DNA of 64,000 nt from Hydrogenophaga sp. IBVHS2 (GCF_002127215.1 NZ_NFUT01000002.1:310001-374000), one strand, 5' to 3'. Shown: positions 40,553 to 50,036, counted from the first letter of the stretch. Notes: generated from the sequence alone by a model not told the origin. Numbers and translations: made by a program.

Positions 40553-41653
40553 ATGAGCGGCAACACCCTAGGCACCCTGTTTTGCGTCACCAACTTCGGT
40601 GAATCCCACGGCCCGGCCATCGGCTGCGTGATCGACGGGTGCCCGCCCGGCCTGGCGCTGACGGAAGCCGACATCCAGACCGACCTCGACCGCCGCCGCC
40701 CCGGCACGAGCCCCTTCGTCACCCAGCGCAACGAGCCCGATGCGGTGGAGATCCTCTCCGGCGTCTACCAGGGGCAGACCACCGGTGCCCCCATCGCCCT
40801 GCTGATCCGCAACACCGACCAGCGCAGCAAGGACTACGGCGACATCCTGCAGACCTTCCGGCCCGGCCACGCCGACTACACCTACTGGCAGAAATACGGC
40901 ATCCGCGACCCGCGCGGTGGCGGCCGCAGCTCGGCCCGCCTGACCGCCCCCACCGTGGCCGCTGGCGCGGTGGCCCGCAAATGGCTGCGTGAGCGCCACG
41001 GCATCGAGTTCCGCGGCTGCATGACCCAGATCGGCGAGGTGGCCATCCCCTTCGAGGGCTGGGAGCATGTGCGCCACAACCCGTTCTTTGCGCCGGTGGC
41101 CGATGTGTCGGCCCTGGAGACCTACATGATGGCGCTGCGCAAGAGCGGCGATTCCTGCGGTGCCCGCATCCGCGTCACCGCCAGCGGCATGCCGGTGGGT
41201 CTGGGCGAGCCGCTGTATGACCGGCTCGATGCCGACATCGCCCACGCCATGATGGGCCTGAACGCGGTCAAGGGCGTGGAGATCGGCGCCGGTTTTGCCT
41301 GCGTGGCCGACAAGGGCAGCACCCACGGCGACAGCCTCACGCCCGAGGGCTTTGCGGCCAACAAGGCCGGCGGCGTGCTGGGCGGCATCAGCACCGGCCA
41401 GGACCTGGAGGTGTCGATCGCCATCAAGCCGACCAGCTCCATCCTGATCCCGCGCCAGAGCATCGATGTCAACGGCGAGCCCACCGAGCTCATCACCAAG
41501 GGCCGCCACGACCCCTGCGTGGGCATCCGCGCCACGCCGATCGCCGAGGCCCTGCTGGCCCTGGTCGTCATGGACCATGCGCTGCGCCACCGCGCCCAGT
41601 GCGGCGACGTGAGCACCGTCACCCCCGACATCGCCGAACGCCAGCGGAGCTGA
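40553..41653 (+). CDS. aroC: Chorismate synthase
   Basis: FMN-dependent last step of the shikimate route (EPSP to chorismate); 366 residues. Signature motifs: [37 protein letters not shown] region, [20 protein letters not shown] and [15 protein letters not shown]. Between the CBS gene and an MFS gene that starts 1 bp after its stop. Together with aroQ/aroE nearby and aroA at 1.8 kb, it supplies PheA and TyrA. Confidence 0.97.
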   Translation: MSGNTLGTLFCVTNFGESHGPAIGCVIDGCPPGLALTEADIQTDLDRRRPGTSPFVTQRNEPDAVEILSGVYQGQTTGAPIALLIRNTDQRSKDYGDILQTFRPGHADYTYWQKYGIRDPRGGGRSSARLTAPTVAAGAVARKWLRERHGIEFRGCMTQIGEVAIPFEGWEHVRHNPFFAPVADVSALETYMMALRKSGDSCGARIRVTASGMPVGLGEPLYDRLDADIAHAMMGLNAVKGVEIGAGFACVADKGSTHGDSLTPEGFAANKAGGVLGGISTGQDLEVSIAIKPTSSILIPRQSIDVNGEPTELITKGRHDPCVGIRATPIAEALLALVVMDHALRHRAQCGDVSTVTPDIAERQRS

Positions 41654-41654
41654 C

Positions 41655-42818
41655 ATGGCCGCTGCCTCGGCGGTGCGGCCGTTCTCCTGGCTGAGCGCCA
41701 GCTATTTCGCGCACATCGGCTTCTTCAACCCGTACCTGCCGCTGTGGCTCAAGGAGCTGGGCTACGGCCTGCTGGCCATCAGCGTGCTCACCTCGGTGCA
41801 GTCCGCCACGCGGCTGTTCGCGCCCTACGGCTGGGGCTGGCTGAGCGACCACACCGGCGAACGGGTGCGGCTGCTGCGCTACGGCGCCACCGTGGCGCTG
41901 CTGGCCTCGCTGGGCCTGTGGTTCGACCTGGGCACCACCGGGCTGTTCCTGGTGCTGTTGATGATGTTCACCCACACCAGCGGCATGATGCCCATGAGCG
42001 AGGCCGCGCTGGCCCATCTGGTCAGCCGCGACGGCAGCTTCGATGCCCGCCGCTACGGCCGGGTGCGGGTCTGGGGCTCGATCGGTTTTCTGGTGACGGT
42101 GGTGGTGGCCGGCGCCTGGTTCGAGCACACCGGCATGAGCAGCTTCCCGGCCTGGACCCTGGCCACGCTGGCGGCCGTGGCGCTGAGCACCTGGCGCCTG
42201 CCCGATGCCCGCGAGCCGGTGCACATCGAGCAGGCCCGCCCGCGCATCTGGCCGGTCCTGCGCCAGCCGCCGGTGGCCTGGTTCTTCGCGGCGGTGTTCT
42301 TCCATGTGCTGGCGCACATCTTCATCTACATCTTCCTGTCGCTCTACCTGGACTCGCTGGGCTACAGCAAGACGGTGATCGGGTTGCTGTGGGCGCTGTC
42401 GGTGGCCATCGAGGTGGGCTGGTTCTTCACCCAGGGCCGCTGGCTGCCGCGGCTCACGCTGCCGGCCTGGCTGGTGCTGGCCGCCGGCCTCATGGCGCTG
42501 CGCATGGGCATCACCGCGTCACTGGCCTCGTCGCTGGCTGTGCTGGTGCTGGCGCAGGCGCTGCACGCCATCACCTTTGCGGCGCACCACACGGTGTGCA
42601 TTGCGTGGATCAGCGAACACTTCCCCGGACGGCTGCGCGGGCGCGGCCAGGCCCTGTACGCGGTGCTGGGTTACGGCCTGCCCGGCGTGGTGGGCGGACT
42701 GATCGGGGGGCTGCTGAGCTCGGCCCTGGGCCTGGCCAGCGTGTTCTGGCTGTCGTCGGCCTGTGGCGCGGTGGCTGCGCTGTGCGCGCTGCGGGTGTGG
42801 TGGCTGCGGCGCAGCTGA
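41655..42818 (+). CDS. MFS transporter (MFS_1-like, HcaT/YcaD type)
   Basis: 387 residues, twelve hydrophobic helices. It opens SYFAHIGFFNPYLPLWLKELG, has GWLSDHTGERVR in the first cytoplasmic loop and YGRVRVWGSIGFL mid-protein, typical of the HcaT/nucleoside-like subfamily. HcaT imports 3-phenylpropionate. Position just after aroC could mean an aromatic or shikimate substrate, but this is inference. Ends 4 bp from convergent aroQ. Confidence 0.88.
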   Translation: MAAASAVRPFSWLSASYFAHIGFFNPYLPLWLKELGYGLLAISVLTSVQSATRLFAPYGWGWLSDHTGERVRLLRYGATVALLASLGLWFDLGTTGLFLVLLMMFTHTSGMMPMSEAALAHLVSRDGSFDARRYGRVRVWGSIGFLVTVVVAGAWFEHTGMSSFPAWTLATLAAVALSTWRLPDAREPVHIEQARPRIWPVLRQPPVAWFFAAVFFHVLAHIFIYIFLSLYLDSLGYSKTVIGLLWALSVAIEVGWFFTQGRWLPRLTLPAWLVLAAGLMALRMGITASLASSLAVLVLAQALHAITFAAHHTVCIAWISEHFPGRLRGRGQALYAVLGYGLPGVVGGLIGGLLSSALGLASVFWLSSACGAVAALCALRVWWLRRS

Positions 42819-42822
42819 AGCC

Positions 42823-43281
42823 TCAAGCCGCGCGGGCGCGCCGCGCCAGCCCTTCGATGGCCAGCTCGTAGCCGTCCACCCCAAAGCCCACCACGATGCC
42901 GGCGGCGGCCGGCGACACGTAGGAGTGGTGGCGGAAGCTCTCGCGCGCGTGCACGTTGGAGATGTGCACCTCGAACACCGGCAGCGGCTTCACCCCGCTG
43001 ATGGCATCGAACAGGGCCACCGAGGTGTGGGTGAACGCGCCCGGGTTGAACACCACACCGGCCAGCTCGCCGCTGCGGTGGCGCACGCCGGCCTGGTGGA
43101 TGGCGTCGATGAGGGTGCCTTCGTGGTTGCTCTGCAGGGCTTCGAGCGTGAAGCCCAGGCGCTCGGCCGTGGTGCGGCAGCGGGCTTCCACATCGGCCAG
43201 CGTGGTGGCGCCATAGACGCCCGGCTCGCGCGTGCCGAGCAGGTTCAGGTTGGGGCCGTTGAGCAGCAGGATGGCGGGCAT
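42823..43281 (-). CDS. aroQ: 3-dehydroquinate dehydratase, type II
   Basis: Third shikimate step; 152 residues, dodecameric type II enzyme. Motifs [20 protein letters not shown] (catalytic Tyr at its end), [13 protein letters not shown], and [16 protein letters not shown] with the catalytic His. 24 bp downstream of aroE on the same strand, forming aroE-aroQ. Confidence 0.96.
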   Translation of the reverse strand: MPAILLLNGPNLNLLGTREPGVYGATTLADVEARCRTTAERLGFTLEALQSNHEGTLIDAIHQAGVRHRSGELAGVVFNPGAFTHTSVALFDAISGVKPLPVFEVHISNVHARESFRHHSYVSPAAAGIVVGFGVDGYELAIEGLARRARAA

Positions 43282-43305
43282 GGAGGTCTCCGGAATGCTG
43301 GCACT

Positions 43306-44127
43306 TTAAACCAGCGGCACCGACAGGCTGCGGATGACGGCGGCGGTGGTGGGCCGCACGCCGCGCCACCACACGAAGGCTTCTGCTGCCTGTTCCACCA
43401 GCATGCCCACACCGTCGGCCAAGGCGGTCACGCCGGCCTGCTGCGCCTGCCGCAGGAAGGGCGTGAGACCCTTGCCGTAGACCATGTCGTAGGCCAGCGC
43501 ACCGGGCGCGAACAGACCGGGCGGCAGCGGCAGCGTCTCGTTGTTCAGCCCGGCCGAGGTGGCATTGATGACCACATCGAAGGACTCGCCGGCCAGATCG
43601 GCATAGCCCCCGGTCTGCAGCGCGGCGTGGGCGGCGAAGTCGGTGCGCAGGGCGTGCGCCTTGTCGGCGCTGCGGTTGGCCACCACCAGCACCGCAGGGC
43701 CTTGCGCGGCCAGCGGCAGCAGTGCCCCGCGGGTGGCACCACCGGCGCCCAGCACCAGCACCCGCCGCCCGCGCAGGGCGTGGCCCAGGTTCACCTGGAT
43801 GTCGTTCACCAGCCCCACGCCGTCGAAGTTCTCGGCCCAGATCCGCTCATCCTCGAACTTGAGCGCGTTGGCCGCACCGGCCAGGCGCGCCGCCTCGCTC
43901 GGGTCGGTGGCCAGGGCGCAGGCCTCCAGCTTGAAGGGCAGGGTGACATTCACGCCGCGACCGCCGCCGGCCCGGAAGGCCGCCACCGTGTCGGCAAAGC
44001 CTTCGAGCGGCGAGTCGATGGCGGTGTAGCTCAGGTCCTGCCCGGTGGCCTGCGCGAAGGCTGCGTGGATCTGGGGCGACTTGCTGTGGGCGATGGGATG
44101 GCCAATGACGGCGTAGCGGTCGGTCAT
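43306..44127 (-). CDS. aroE: Shikimate dehydrogenase (NADP+)
   Basis: Fourth shikimate step; 273 residues. Shikimate-binding SKSPQIH, catalytic Lys in NVTLPFKLEA, NADP motif VLGAGGATRGAL and NRSADK (Arg/Ser for the phosphate), and C-terminal GVGMLVEQAAEAF. The start MTDRYAVIGHPIAHS is the family N-terminus; the open frame upstream is antisense to the DsbA-like gene. Transcribed before aroQ. Confidence 0.96.
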   Translation of the reverse strand: MTDRYAVIGHPIAHSKSPQIHAAFAQATGQDLSYTAIDSPLEGFADTVAAFRAGGGRGVNVTLPFKLEACALATDPSEAARLAGAANALKFEDERIWAENFDGVGLVNDIQVNLGHALRGRRVLVLGAGGATRGALLPLAAQGPAVLVVANRSADKAHALRTDFAAHAALQTGGYADLAGESFDVVINATSAGLNNETLPLPPGLFAPGALAYDMVYGKGLTPFLRQAQQAGVTALADGVGMLVEQAAEAFVWWRGVRPTTAAVIRSLSVPLV

Positions 44128-44206
44128 GGAAGGGAGTCCGGAACGGAGGCAGGGGCTTGCGACAGCCCCGGATTGTCTCGCAGGCCTCGGGCCTAACATG
44201 CCGTCC

Positions 44207-44863
44207 ATGAACACCTTGCACATCGATTTCGTCTCCGACGTCTCCTGCCCCTGGTGCGCCGTCGGCCTGGGCGCCCTGGAACAGGCACTGCAGAACCTGC
44301 AGGGCAGCGTGACGGCCGACATCAGCTTCCAGCCGTTCGAGCTGAACCCGCACATGGGTCCCGAGGGCCAGGACATCGGCGAGCACCTGACCCAGAAGTA
44401 CGGCAGCACGCCCGAGCAGCAGGCCCAGATCCGCGAGACGATCCGGGCCCGGGGCGCCGAGGTCGGCTTCACCTTCAACCCCGGCGGTCGCGGCCGCATC
44501 TGGAACACTTTCGATGCCCACCGCCTGCTGCACTGGGCCGCCGAGGAAGGCGCATCAGGGCAGCAGATGGCCCTGAAGAAAGCCCTGCTGACGGCCTGCC
44601 ACACCCGCAGCGAGGCCATGGGCCACCACGAGGTGCTGCTGGCCTGCGTGGCCGAAGCGGGGCTGGATGAGGACCGCGCCCGTGCCATCCTGGCCAGCGA
44701 TGAATTCGCGCAGGAGGTGCGCGAGCGCCAGGCGTTCTACACCGGCAACGGCATCCATTCGGTGCCGGCGGTCATCGTCAACCAGCGCCACCTCATCTCC
44801 GGGGGGCAGCCGGCGGCGGTGTTCGAGCAGGCGTTGCGGCGCATCGCTGCAGGCGAGGTCTGA
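44207..44863 (+). CDS. DsbA-family oxidoreductase (FrnE type)
   Basis: 218 residues. Thioredoxin fold with CPWC redox motif in DVSCPWCAVG (about 14-19) and a helical insertion. It carries NTFDAHRLLHW and the cis-Pro region GIHSVPAVIVN. No signal peptide, so it is cytoplasmic like FrnE, unlike periplasmic DsbA. ATG at 44207 is chosen as the domain opens MNTLHIDFVSDVSC; ATG at 44198 is possible. Monocistronic; divergent from aroE. Confidence 0.92.
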   Translation: MNTLHIDFVSDVSCPWCAVGLGALEQALQNLQGSVTADISFQPFELNPHMGPEGQDIGEHLTQKYGSTPEQQAQIRETIRARGAEVGFTFNPGGRGRIWNTFDAHRLLHWAAEEGASGQQMALKKALLTACHTRSEAMGHHEVLLACVAEAGLDEDRARAILASDEFAQEVRERQAFYTGNGIHSVPAVIVNQRHLISGGQPAAVFEQALRRIAAGEV

Positions 44864-44877
44864 GCCCGGCGCGGGCA

Positions 44878-45330
44878 TCAGCGCACCAGCGGTTCGGATC
44901 CGTCGTCGAGCGCCGCCATGCTGGCGTCCAGCAGGCGGTGCAGGGCCACCACCTGTTCAACGCCCAGCTTCTGGTTCAGGGCCGTCTGGGCCGCCTTCCA
45001 GGCGCGCTGTCCTTCGGCGCGCAGCGCTCGGCCGGCGTCGGTGGCTTCGATCAGCCGGCTGCGTGCGTCGTCCCCGGCGCCCACCACCAGCCATCCCTGC
45101 GCCACCATGGGCTGGAGATTGCGCGTCAGGGTCGACGCATCCAGCTGCAGGCGCCGGGCCAGATCACCCGGACGGATCGGTCCGAGCTTGACCACATGCG
45201 AGAGCAGGGCGTACTGGGTGTTCTTCAGGCCCACCGCGGCCATGTGCTGGTCGTAATGGCGCGTCACCATGCGACCCAGTTGCCGGATCTTGAAGTTGGT
45301 GCAGCCTTGCGGCAGGACGTTTTCTTTCAT
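44878..45330 (-). CDS. MarR-family transcriptional regulator
   Basis: 150 residues, winged helix with helix-turn-helix RPGDLARRLQLDASTLTRNL and the wing DARSRLIEATDAGR (DxRxR-type). A Cys near residue 10 (LPQGCTNFKIRQLGR) is of the kind used by redox-sensing MarR proteins such as OhrR, which is suggestive only. Divergent from the thioesterase gene with 51 bp between starts containing repeats, so it probably represses both. Confidence 0.92.
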   Translation of the reverse strand: MKENVLPQGCTNFKIRQLGRMVTRHYDQHMAAVGLKNTQYALLSHVVKLGPIRPGDLARRLQLDASTLTRNLQPMVAQGWLVVGAGDDARSRLIEATDAGRALRAEGQRAWKAAQTALNQKLGVEQVVALHRLLDASMAALDDGSEPLVR

Positions 45331-45381
45331 GCTATAAATTGCAGATAAAACGATTGTAGATGCAATAGAAAAGGAGATGTC
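45331..45381. promoter_or_regulatory. Shared MarR/thioesterase control region
   Basis: Holds ATTGCA (45338-45343) and TGCAAT (45361-45366) as an inverted pair, and TTGCAGAT (45339-45346) with TTGTAGAT (45354-45361) as direct repeats 15 bp apart. TATAAA lies at 45334-45339. AAGGAG (45371-45376) is the thioesterase ribosome site. Likely operator, not proven. Confidence 0.5.
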
Positions 45382-45918
45382 ATGTCGGTACAGCGGACCC
45401 TCGAAGAATGGCAGCAGGCCGAGCGGCACGTGCGCAGCCGCCTGGGCGATTCTGGCACTGCCCCGCGCGAAAAGGTGTTCGGCATGACCGGCATGGAGGT
45501 GTTCGCCGCCATCTTTGCCGGAGACCTGCCGGCACCGCCGATTGGCGAGACCATGGACTTCGTGCCGGTGCACATGGAACCGGGTCTGGCGGTGTTCCAG
45601 GGCAAGCCGCAACAGCGCCACTACAACCCGCTGGGCACGGTGCACGGCGGCTGGTTCTGCACCTTGCTCGATTCGGCGGTGGGTTGTGCGGTGCACACCA
45701 TGCTGCCTGCGGGCCAGGGCTACACCACGCTGGAACTGAAGGTGAACATGCTGCGTCCGCTCACCGATGCGGTGCCGCTGGTGCGGGCCGAGGGTCAGGT
45801 GATCCATGCGGGCCGGCAGGTGGCCACGGCCGAAGGCCGCATCCTGGGTCCGGACGGCAAGATCTACGCCCATGCCACCACCACCTGCCTGATCTTCGAT
45901 CACGCCCGCAGCGCATGA
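45382..45918 (+). CDS. PaaI-family hotdog thioesterase
   Basis: 178 residues. Hotdog core about 55-175 with the active-site segment HYNPLGTVHGGWFCTLLDSA. Preceding helix EEWQQAERHVRSRLGD is unusual in length; a MTGMEVFAAIFAGDLP segment is typical of a Burkholderiales PaaI subgroup. Acts on an acyl- or aryl-CoA; no substrate is deduced. Probably under the divergent MarR regulator. Good AAGGAG before ATG. Confidence 0.9.
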   Translation: MSVQRTLEEWQQAERHVRSRLGDSGTAPREKVFGMTGMEVFAAIFAGDLPAPPIGETMDFVPVHMEPGLAVFQGKPQQRHYNPLGTVHGGWFCTLLDSAVGCAVHTMLPAGQGYTTLELKVNMLRPLTDAVPLVRAEGQVIHAGRQVATAEGRILGPDGKIYAHATTTCLIFDHARSA

Positions 45919-45930
45919 GCACCGCCCTGA

Positions 45931-48111
45931 TCACCCTGCCCGGAGGTCCTTGAGTGGAGCACCCGCTGCCTTGAGATCCTGCATCTGCCGGTACAGCGAC
46001 TCTAGCTGGCTTGCCGTGCGCGCCGTGTCGAACAGGCGCGACGATCCCACGGTGCCGGTCAGCCGCGTCCGCAGTGCCCGAAGCCCCTCGGGATCCCTGG
46101 CCCAGGCCACGGCCTGCTGCACGTAAGCCGCCGGTGTCGGTGCAATCAGCTCGTTCAGGCCCGCGCTGCGCAGCACGCTGGTGCACATGCGTGCCGAGAA
46201 GGTCCTTCCTTCCAGCGTGAGGATGGGCAGGCCTGCCCGCAGGGCATCACTGGCCGTGGTGCCCGAGCTGTACGGTGTCGTGTCCAGGTACAGGTCTGCC
46301 AGCGCCATGCGTTCCAGGTAGTCGATGCGATCGACTCGCCCAGCAAAGTGCAGGCGATCCGGTCCGATGCCTGCCCTGGCCAGGGCTGCTGCAAGGTGGC
46401 CGCGGCTGTCGGCATGGTCCGCGTACACCCACAGGTGACTGCGCGGTGCCTTCTGCAGGATGTCGATCCACATGGACAACGTGGCCGGGCTGATCTTGAA
46501 GCTGTTGCTGAAGCAACAAAACACGAAGGCGTCACCAGGGATGTCGTGATCCTCACGGCATGTGTTGCCGGCGATGGGCTTCCAGGCGTCGTTGGCTTGG
46601 TAGGCATCCATCCAGGCCACGTGTTCGGTGTAGTGAGTCCGCAGCTCGGCAGGAATTAGCGCGTCATCGGCCAGGATGTAGTCCATCGCCGGGATGCCGC
46701 TGGGGCCGGGGTAGCCCAGATAGCTGACCTGCACCGGTGCCACCCGCGCGGCGAACAGGTCGGCCCGGTTGTTCAGGGTGTGCCCGCCCAGATCCACCGC
46801 AATGTCGATGCCCGCTGACCGGGCCCGCTCCTGAATCATCGCCACCGGTTGACCTACCACATCGTGGAAGTGGTCGGCCGCTAGCCGGACGCGGTCCAGC
46901 CCAGGAGAGGGAGGTTGTGGACCTGTCAGGAAAACATGAACTTCCACCGCCTCGCGGTTGTGCGCCTCCAGCGTCGGCGCCAGGAGGTAGGTGACCGGAT
47001 GCTCGCCCCAGTCGGCCGCAAAGTAGCCTACCCGGATCCGCCGGGTGGTGGTTCCTGCGGTCGGAAGCATGCCGACTGCTGGGGGCGTTCCCAGTCGATG
47101 AGCTACGAAGTTTTCGGTGGCCTGGAGCACCACGGCCGGATCGTCCTGCGTCAGGATGGCCTCGAACGGTGTCAGCGCGGCATTTCCCTCGGCCAGCGCT
47201 GCCTTCAGCAGGATCTGCTCCTCCTGTTCGCTGTCCAAGTCGCAAATATGTCGCCGGGCCATCAGCCGGCCGCCACGGCAGGCGTGCAGCGTGGGATCGA
47301 GCCGGAGCGCCTCGCTGAAATGCTGGATGGCCTCGGTGTGCCGGCGCGTGCCGTTGAGCAGCTGGCCCAGATTGGCATGGCCCAGCGCATTCCCGGGTTG
47401 CAGTTCGATGACCCGCCGGAAGCACTGCTCAGCCCGGCTGGATTCCCGTAGTGCGTCATGTGCAGCGCCCAGGTTCATCCACACGAGCGGGTCGGAGGGG
47501 TCCATGCGCCCCGCCTCCTCCAGATGCGCGACCGCCTCCCGCACTTCGTTGTTCCGGACATGCGCCGCGGCCAGATTGATGCGGATCTGCCGCACCTGCG
47601 GCGCCTGCCGCAGTGCCTCCTGAAAATCGCTGATGGCCTCACTGAGCCGGTGCAGGTCGAACAGGGCATTGGCGCGGTTGTAGAGGTAGTCGGCCCGGCC
47701 AGGCTGCAAGGCCAGGGCTGCCTCGAAGCAGGCGAGCGCCTCGTCTGCCCGGCCCAGCCCGCGCAATGCTTCCCCCTTGTTGGTGAGGGCGCCGGCATTG
47801 GGCTGTTCCAGCGCCAGCGAACGGTCGCAGGCCTCGACGGCTCGGGCGTGTTCACCCAGCTGGTTGAGCAGGTAGGCCAGATTGCACAGCACATCCGGCT
47901 GTTGCGGCGCGCGCTGGAGCGAGGCTTCCAGCAGTCGCCGTGCCTCCTGCAGATTGCCGCGCTGAAGCTCTGCGATGCCCCACTGATTCATGATGCCCGG
48001 ATGATCCGGCTGTAGCGCCAAGGCCATCCGGTAGCCCTGGATGGCGGCGTCCAGGTGGCCGGACCGATGCGCCTGCAGGGCACCTTGCATGATCTGTTGA
48101 AGTGAATTCAT
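45931..48111 (-). CDS. TPR-repeat O-GlcNAc transferase-like glycosyltransferase (GT41)
   Basis: 726 residues. Residues about 1-285 are eight tetratricopeptide repeats (e.g. AALALQPGRADYLYNRANAL). About 355-720 is a SPINDLY/OGT catalytic domain: VGYFAADWGEHPVTYLLAP with the conserved His371, DLGGHTLNNRADLF, CCFSNSFKISPATLSMW with Lys539, DTTPYSSGTTASDALRAGLP. No signal peptide, so it glycosylates cytoplasmic proteins; flagellins or other surface proteins are typical bacterial targets, but none is nearby. The start overlaps the radical SAM stop by 4 bp. Codons ending in A/T are clearly more frequent than in the neighbours (CTA, ATT, CCT, TTT, TGT). Confidence 0.9.
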   Translation of the reverse strand: MNSLQQIMQGALQAHRSGHLDAAIQGYRMALALQPDHPGIMNQWGIAELQRGNLQEARRLLEASLQRAPQQPDVLCNLAYLLNQLGEHARAVEACDRSLALEQPNAGALTNKGEALRGLGRADEALACFEAALALQPGRADYLYNRANALFDLHRLSEAISDFQEALRQAPQVRQIRINLAAAHVRNNEVREAVAHLEEAGRMDPSDPLVWMNLGAAHDALRESSRAEQCFRRVIELQPGNALGHANLGQLLNGTRRHTEAIQHFSEALRLDPTLHACRGGRLMARRHICDLDSEQEEQILLKAALAEGNAALTPFEAILTQDDPAVVLQATENFVAHRLGTPPAVGMLPTAGTTTRRIRVGYFAADWGEHPVTYLLAPTLEAHNREAVEVHVFLTGPQPPSPGLDRVRLAADHFHDVVGQPVAMIQERARSAGIDIAVDLGGHTLNNRADLFAARVAPVQVSYLGYPGPSGIPAMDYILADDALIPAELRTHYTEHVAWMDAYQANDAWKPIAGNTCREDHDIPGDAFVFCCFSNSFKISPATLSMWIDILQKAPRSHLWVYADHADSRGHLAAALARAGIGPDRLHFAGRVDRIDYLERMALADLYLDTTPYSSGTTASDALRAGLPILTLEGRTFSARMCTSVLRSAGLNELIAPTPAAYVQQAVAWARDPEGLRALRTRLTGTVGSSRLFDTARTASQLESLYRQMQDLKAAGAPLKDLRAG

Positions 48112-50036
48112 GGAGCGGACGAAGAGGTCTGCAGCGCCCGCGCAATCCGGTGCTTCTTCACCGTGGGCCGGGGCACCGGATGGGGCAGGTGGCTGAACCA
48201 GGCGCGCACGTCCTCGTCCAGTCCCACGCCGTGCATGTAGTTGTAGAGCGCCTTGCGCAGGCCGGTGCCCAGAGCATCGTGGTCGACGCCGGTGGGATCG
48301 ACAAAGCCGATGTCGTTGCGCGCGAAGGTGACCGGTGGCAGCGGGATGAGTTCGATGCCGTAGTCCTGCGGATTCAGCCCCACCGGTGAGTGCACCGTGC
48401 AGCTGAAGCGGTGGAAGAAGCCGCTCTGGATGCAGCCGTTCTCGAACAGCTGGCGCACGTATTCCAGCGCGTCCACCGTGTCCTGCACCGTCTGGGTCGG
48501 GAAGCCGTACATCAGGTACGCATGCACCAAGATGCCAGCGTCGCTGAAGCCCTTGGTGACCCGGGCCACCTGCTCCACCGACACGCCCTTCTTCATCAGG
48601 TTGAGCAGCCGGTCGCTGGCCACTTCCAGCCCGCCGCTCATGGCGATGCAGCCGCTGTCGGCCAGCAGTTGGGCCAGTTCGGGGGTGAAGGTCTTCTCGA
48701 AGCGGATGTTGCCCCACCAGCTGATGGGCAGGCCGCGCTGGAGCAGCTCTTCGGCCAGGGCCTTGAGCGCCTTGGGGGGTGCCGCTTCGTCGACGAAGTG
48801 GAAGCCGGTCTGGCCGGTTTCCTCCACGATGCGTTCGATGCGGTCGGCCAGGGTCTGGGCGGTGGCGGTCTCGTAGCGGCCGATGTAGTCAAGGCTCACA
48901 TCGCAGAAGCTGCACTTCTTCCAGTAGCAGCCGTGGGCCACGGTCAGCTTGTTCCAGCGGCCGTCGCTCCAGAGCCGGTGCATGGGGTTGAGCATGTCCA
49001 CCAGGCTGAGGTAACGGTCCAGCGGGAGGCCGTCCCAGGTGGGGGTGCCCACATCCTCGAAGGGCACATCGGGTTCGGCGAGGTTGATGTACTGCACCTG
49101 GCCTTCGTCGTTGCGCACGAAGGTGCGCACCAGCCGCTGCCGGCCGCGCTTGCCCTGCAGGTGCTCCAGCAGCGCCAGCAGCGGGCGTTCGCCGGCGTCC
49201 AGGGTCACGAAGTCCACGAAGTCGAACAGGCGTGGCTCCCGCAGGTCGCGCAGCTCGGTGTTCACATAGCCGCCCCCCAGGGCGATGTGCACCTCCGGAT
49301 GCTGTGCCTTGATGGTCTGGGCGATGCGCAGGGCGGCGTACACCGCGCCGGGGAAGGGCACCGACAGCAGCACCAGCGTGGGTCGGTGCTGTTCGATCGC
49401 CTGCAGCGTGAGGCGCTGCAGGATCTCGTCGATGAGCGTTGGGGGCGCCGCCAGCGCCTGGGCCAGCGGCCCGAAGCTGGGCTGGCTGCTGGCCAGCGAT
49501 TCGGCATAACGCACGAAGGCGAAGCGCTCGTCCACCGCATCGCGGATCACGTCGGCCAGGTCGTCCAGGTACAGGGTGGCAATGTGGCGGGCTTTGTCCT
49601 GCACACCCAGGGCACCGAAGGCCCAGGCCAGCGGATCGCCCGATCCGTCGTCCTCGTACTGTTCCAGCGCGGCAAAGCGTGGCCCTTCGGGCAGCAGCTC
49701 GCGCGCGGCAATGCGATGGGCCAGCGTGCTGTCGCGGCCCTGCAGGAAGGCGATGGTGGGGCCGATGGTGCGGCGGTAGCGCGCGAAGTCGGCCAGGAAG
49801 GCCTGCACGCTCGGGCTGCGCTGCTTCAAGGGCAAGGCGTCGGCCCGCTGCCGGATGGCGTCCAGCCCGCTCGGCTGGAACAGCGCCAGCACCAGGGCCA
49901 GGGCCAGATCGGTCTGGTGCGCGTCCACCCCGCGCGAGCGCAGGAAGCCGGTGAGGTAGGCGGTGGAGGGGTAGGGCGTGTTGAGCTGCGTCATCGGCGG
50001 GATGACGGAGAGCACGCGCAGCGGGTCGGTGGACAT
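48108..50036 (-). CDS. B12-binding-domain-type radical SAM protein
   Basis: 642 residues. The N-terminal part (about 1-300) looks like a cobalamin-binding Rossmann domain of the B12-rSAM class (PYPSTAYLTGFLRSRG, HIALGGGYVNTELRDL), but no DxHxxG base-on motif is visible. The radical SAM core starts at HGCYWKKCSFCDV; Cys370, Cys375 and Cys378 give CX4CX2C. It continues with MSGGLEVASDRLL and YLMYGFPTQT, as in MiaB-like/Elp3-like cores. The reaction is unknown; B12-rSAM enzymes often methylate unactivated carbons. It is the first gene of a unit with the glycosyltransferase; 79 bp separate it from dadA upstream. Confidence 0.9.
   Translation of the reverse strand: MSTDPLRVLSVIPPMTQLNTPYPSTAYLTGFLRSRGVDAHQTDLALALVLALFQPSGLDAIRQRADALPLKQRSPSVQAFLADFARYRRTIGPTIAFLQGRDSTLAHRIAARELLPEGPRFAALEQYEDDGSGDPLAWAFGALGVQDKARHIATLYLDDLADVIRDAVDERFAFVRYAESLASSQPSFGPLAQALAAPPTLIDEILQRLTLQAIEQHRPTLVLLSVPFPGAVYAALRIAQTIKAQHPEVHIALGGGYVNTELRDLREPRLFDFVDFVTLDAGERPLLALLEHLQGKRGRQRLVRTFVRNDEGQVQYINLAEPDVPFEDVGTPTWDGLPLDRYLSLVDMLNPMHRLWSDGRWNKLTVAHGCYWKKCSFCDVSLDYIGRYETATAQTLADRIERIVEETGQTGFHFVDEAAPPKALKALAEELLQRGLPISWWGNIRFEKTFTPELAQLLADSGCIAMSGGLEVASDRLLNLMKKGVSVEQVARVTKGFSDAGILVHAYLMYGFPTQTVQDTVDALEYVRQLFENGCIQSGFFHRFSCTVHSPVGLNPQDYGIELIPLPPVTFARNDIGFVDPTGVDHDALGTGLRKALYNYMHGVGLDEDVRAWFSHLPHPVPRPTVKKHRIARALQTSSSAP

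Noticed and set aside
48890-48930. CX4CX2C cluster motif as unique to this radical SAM protein
   Set aside because: GCYWxKCxFC forms with four spacing residues are familiar in B12-domain radical SAM proteins, so the motif alone is not novel.
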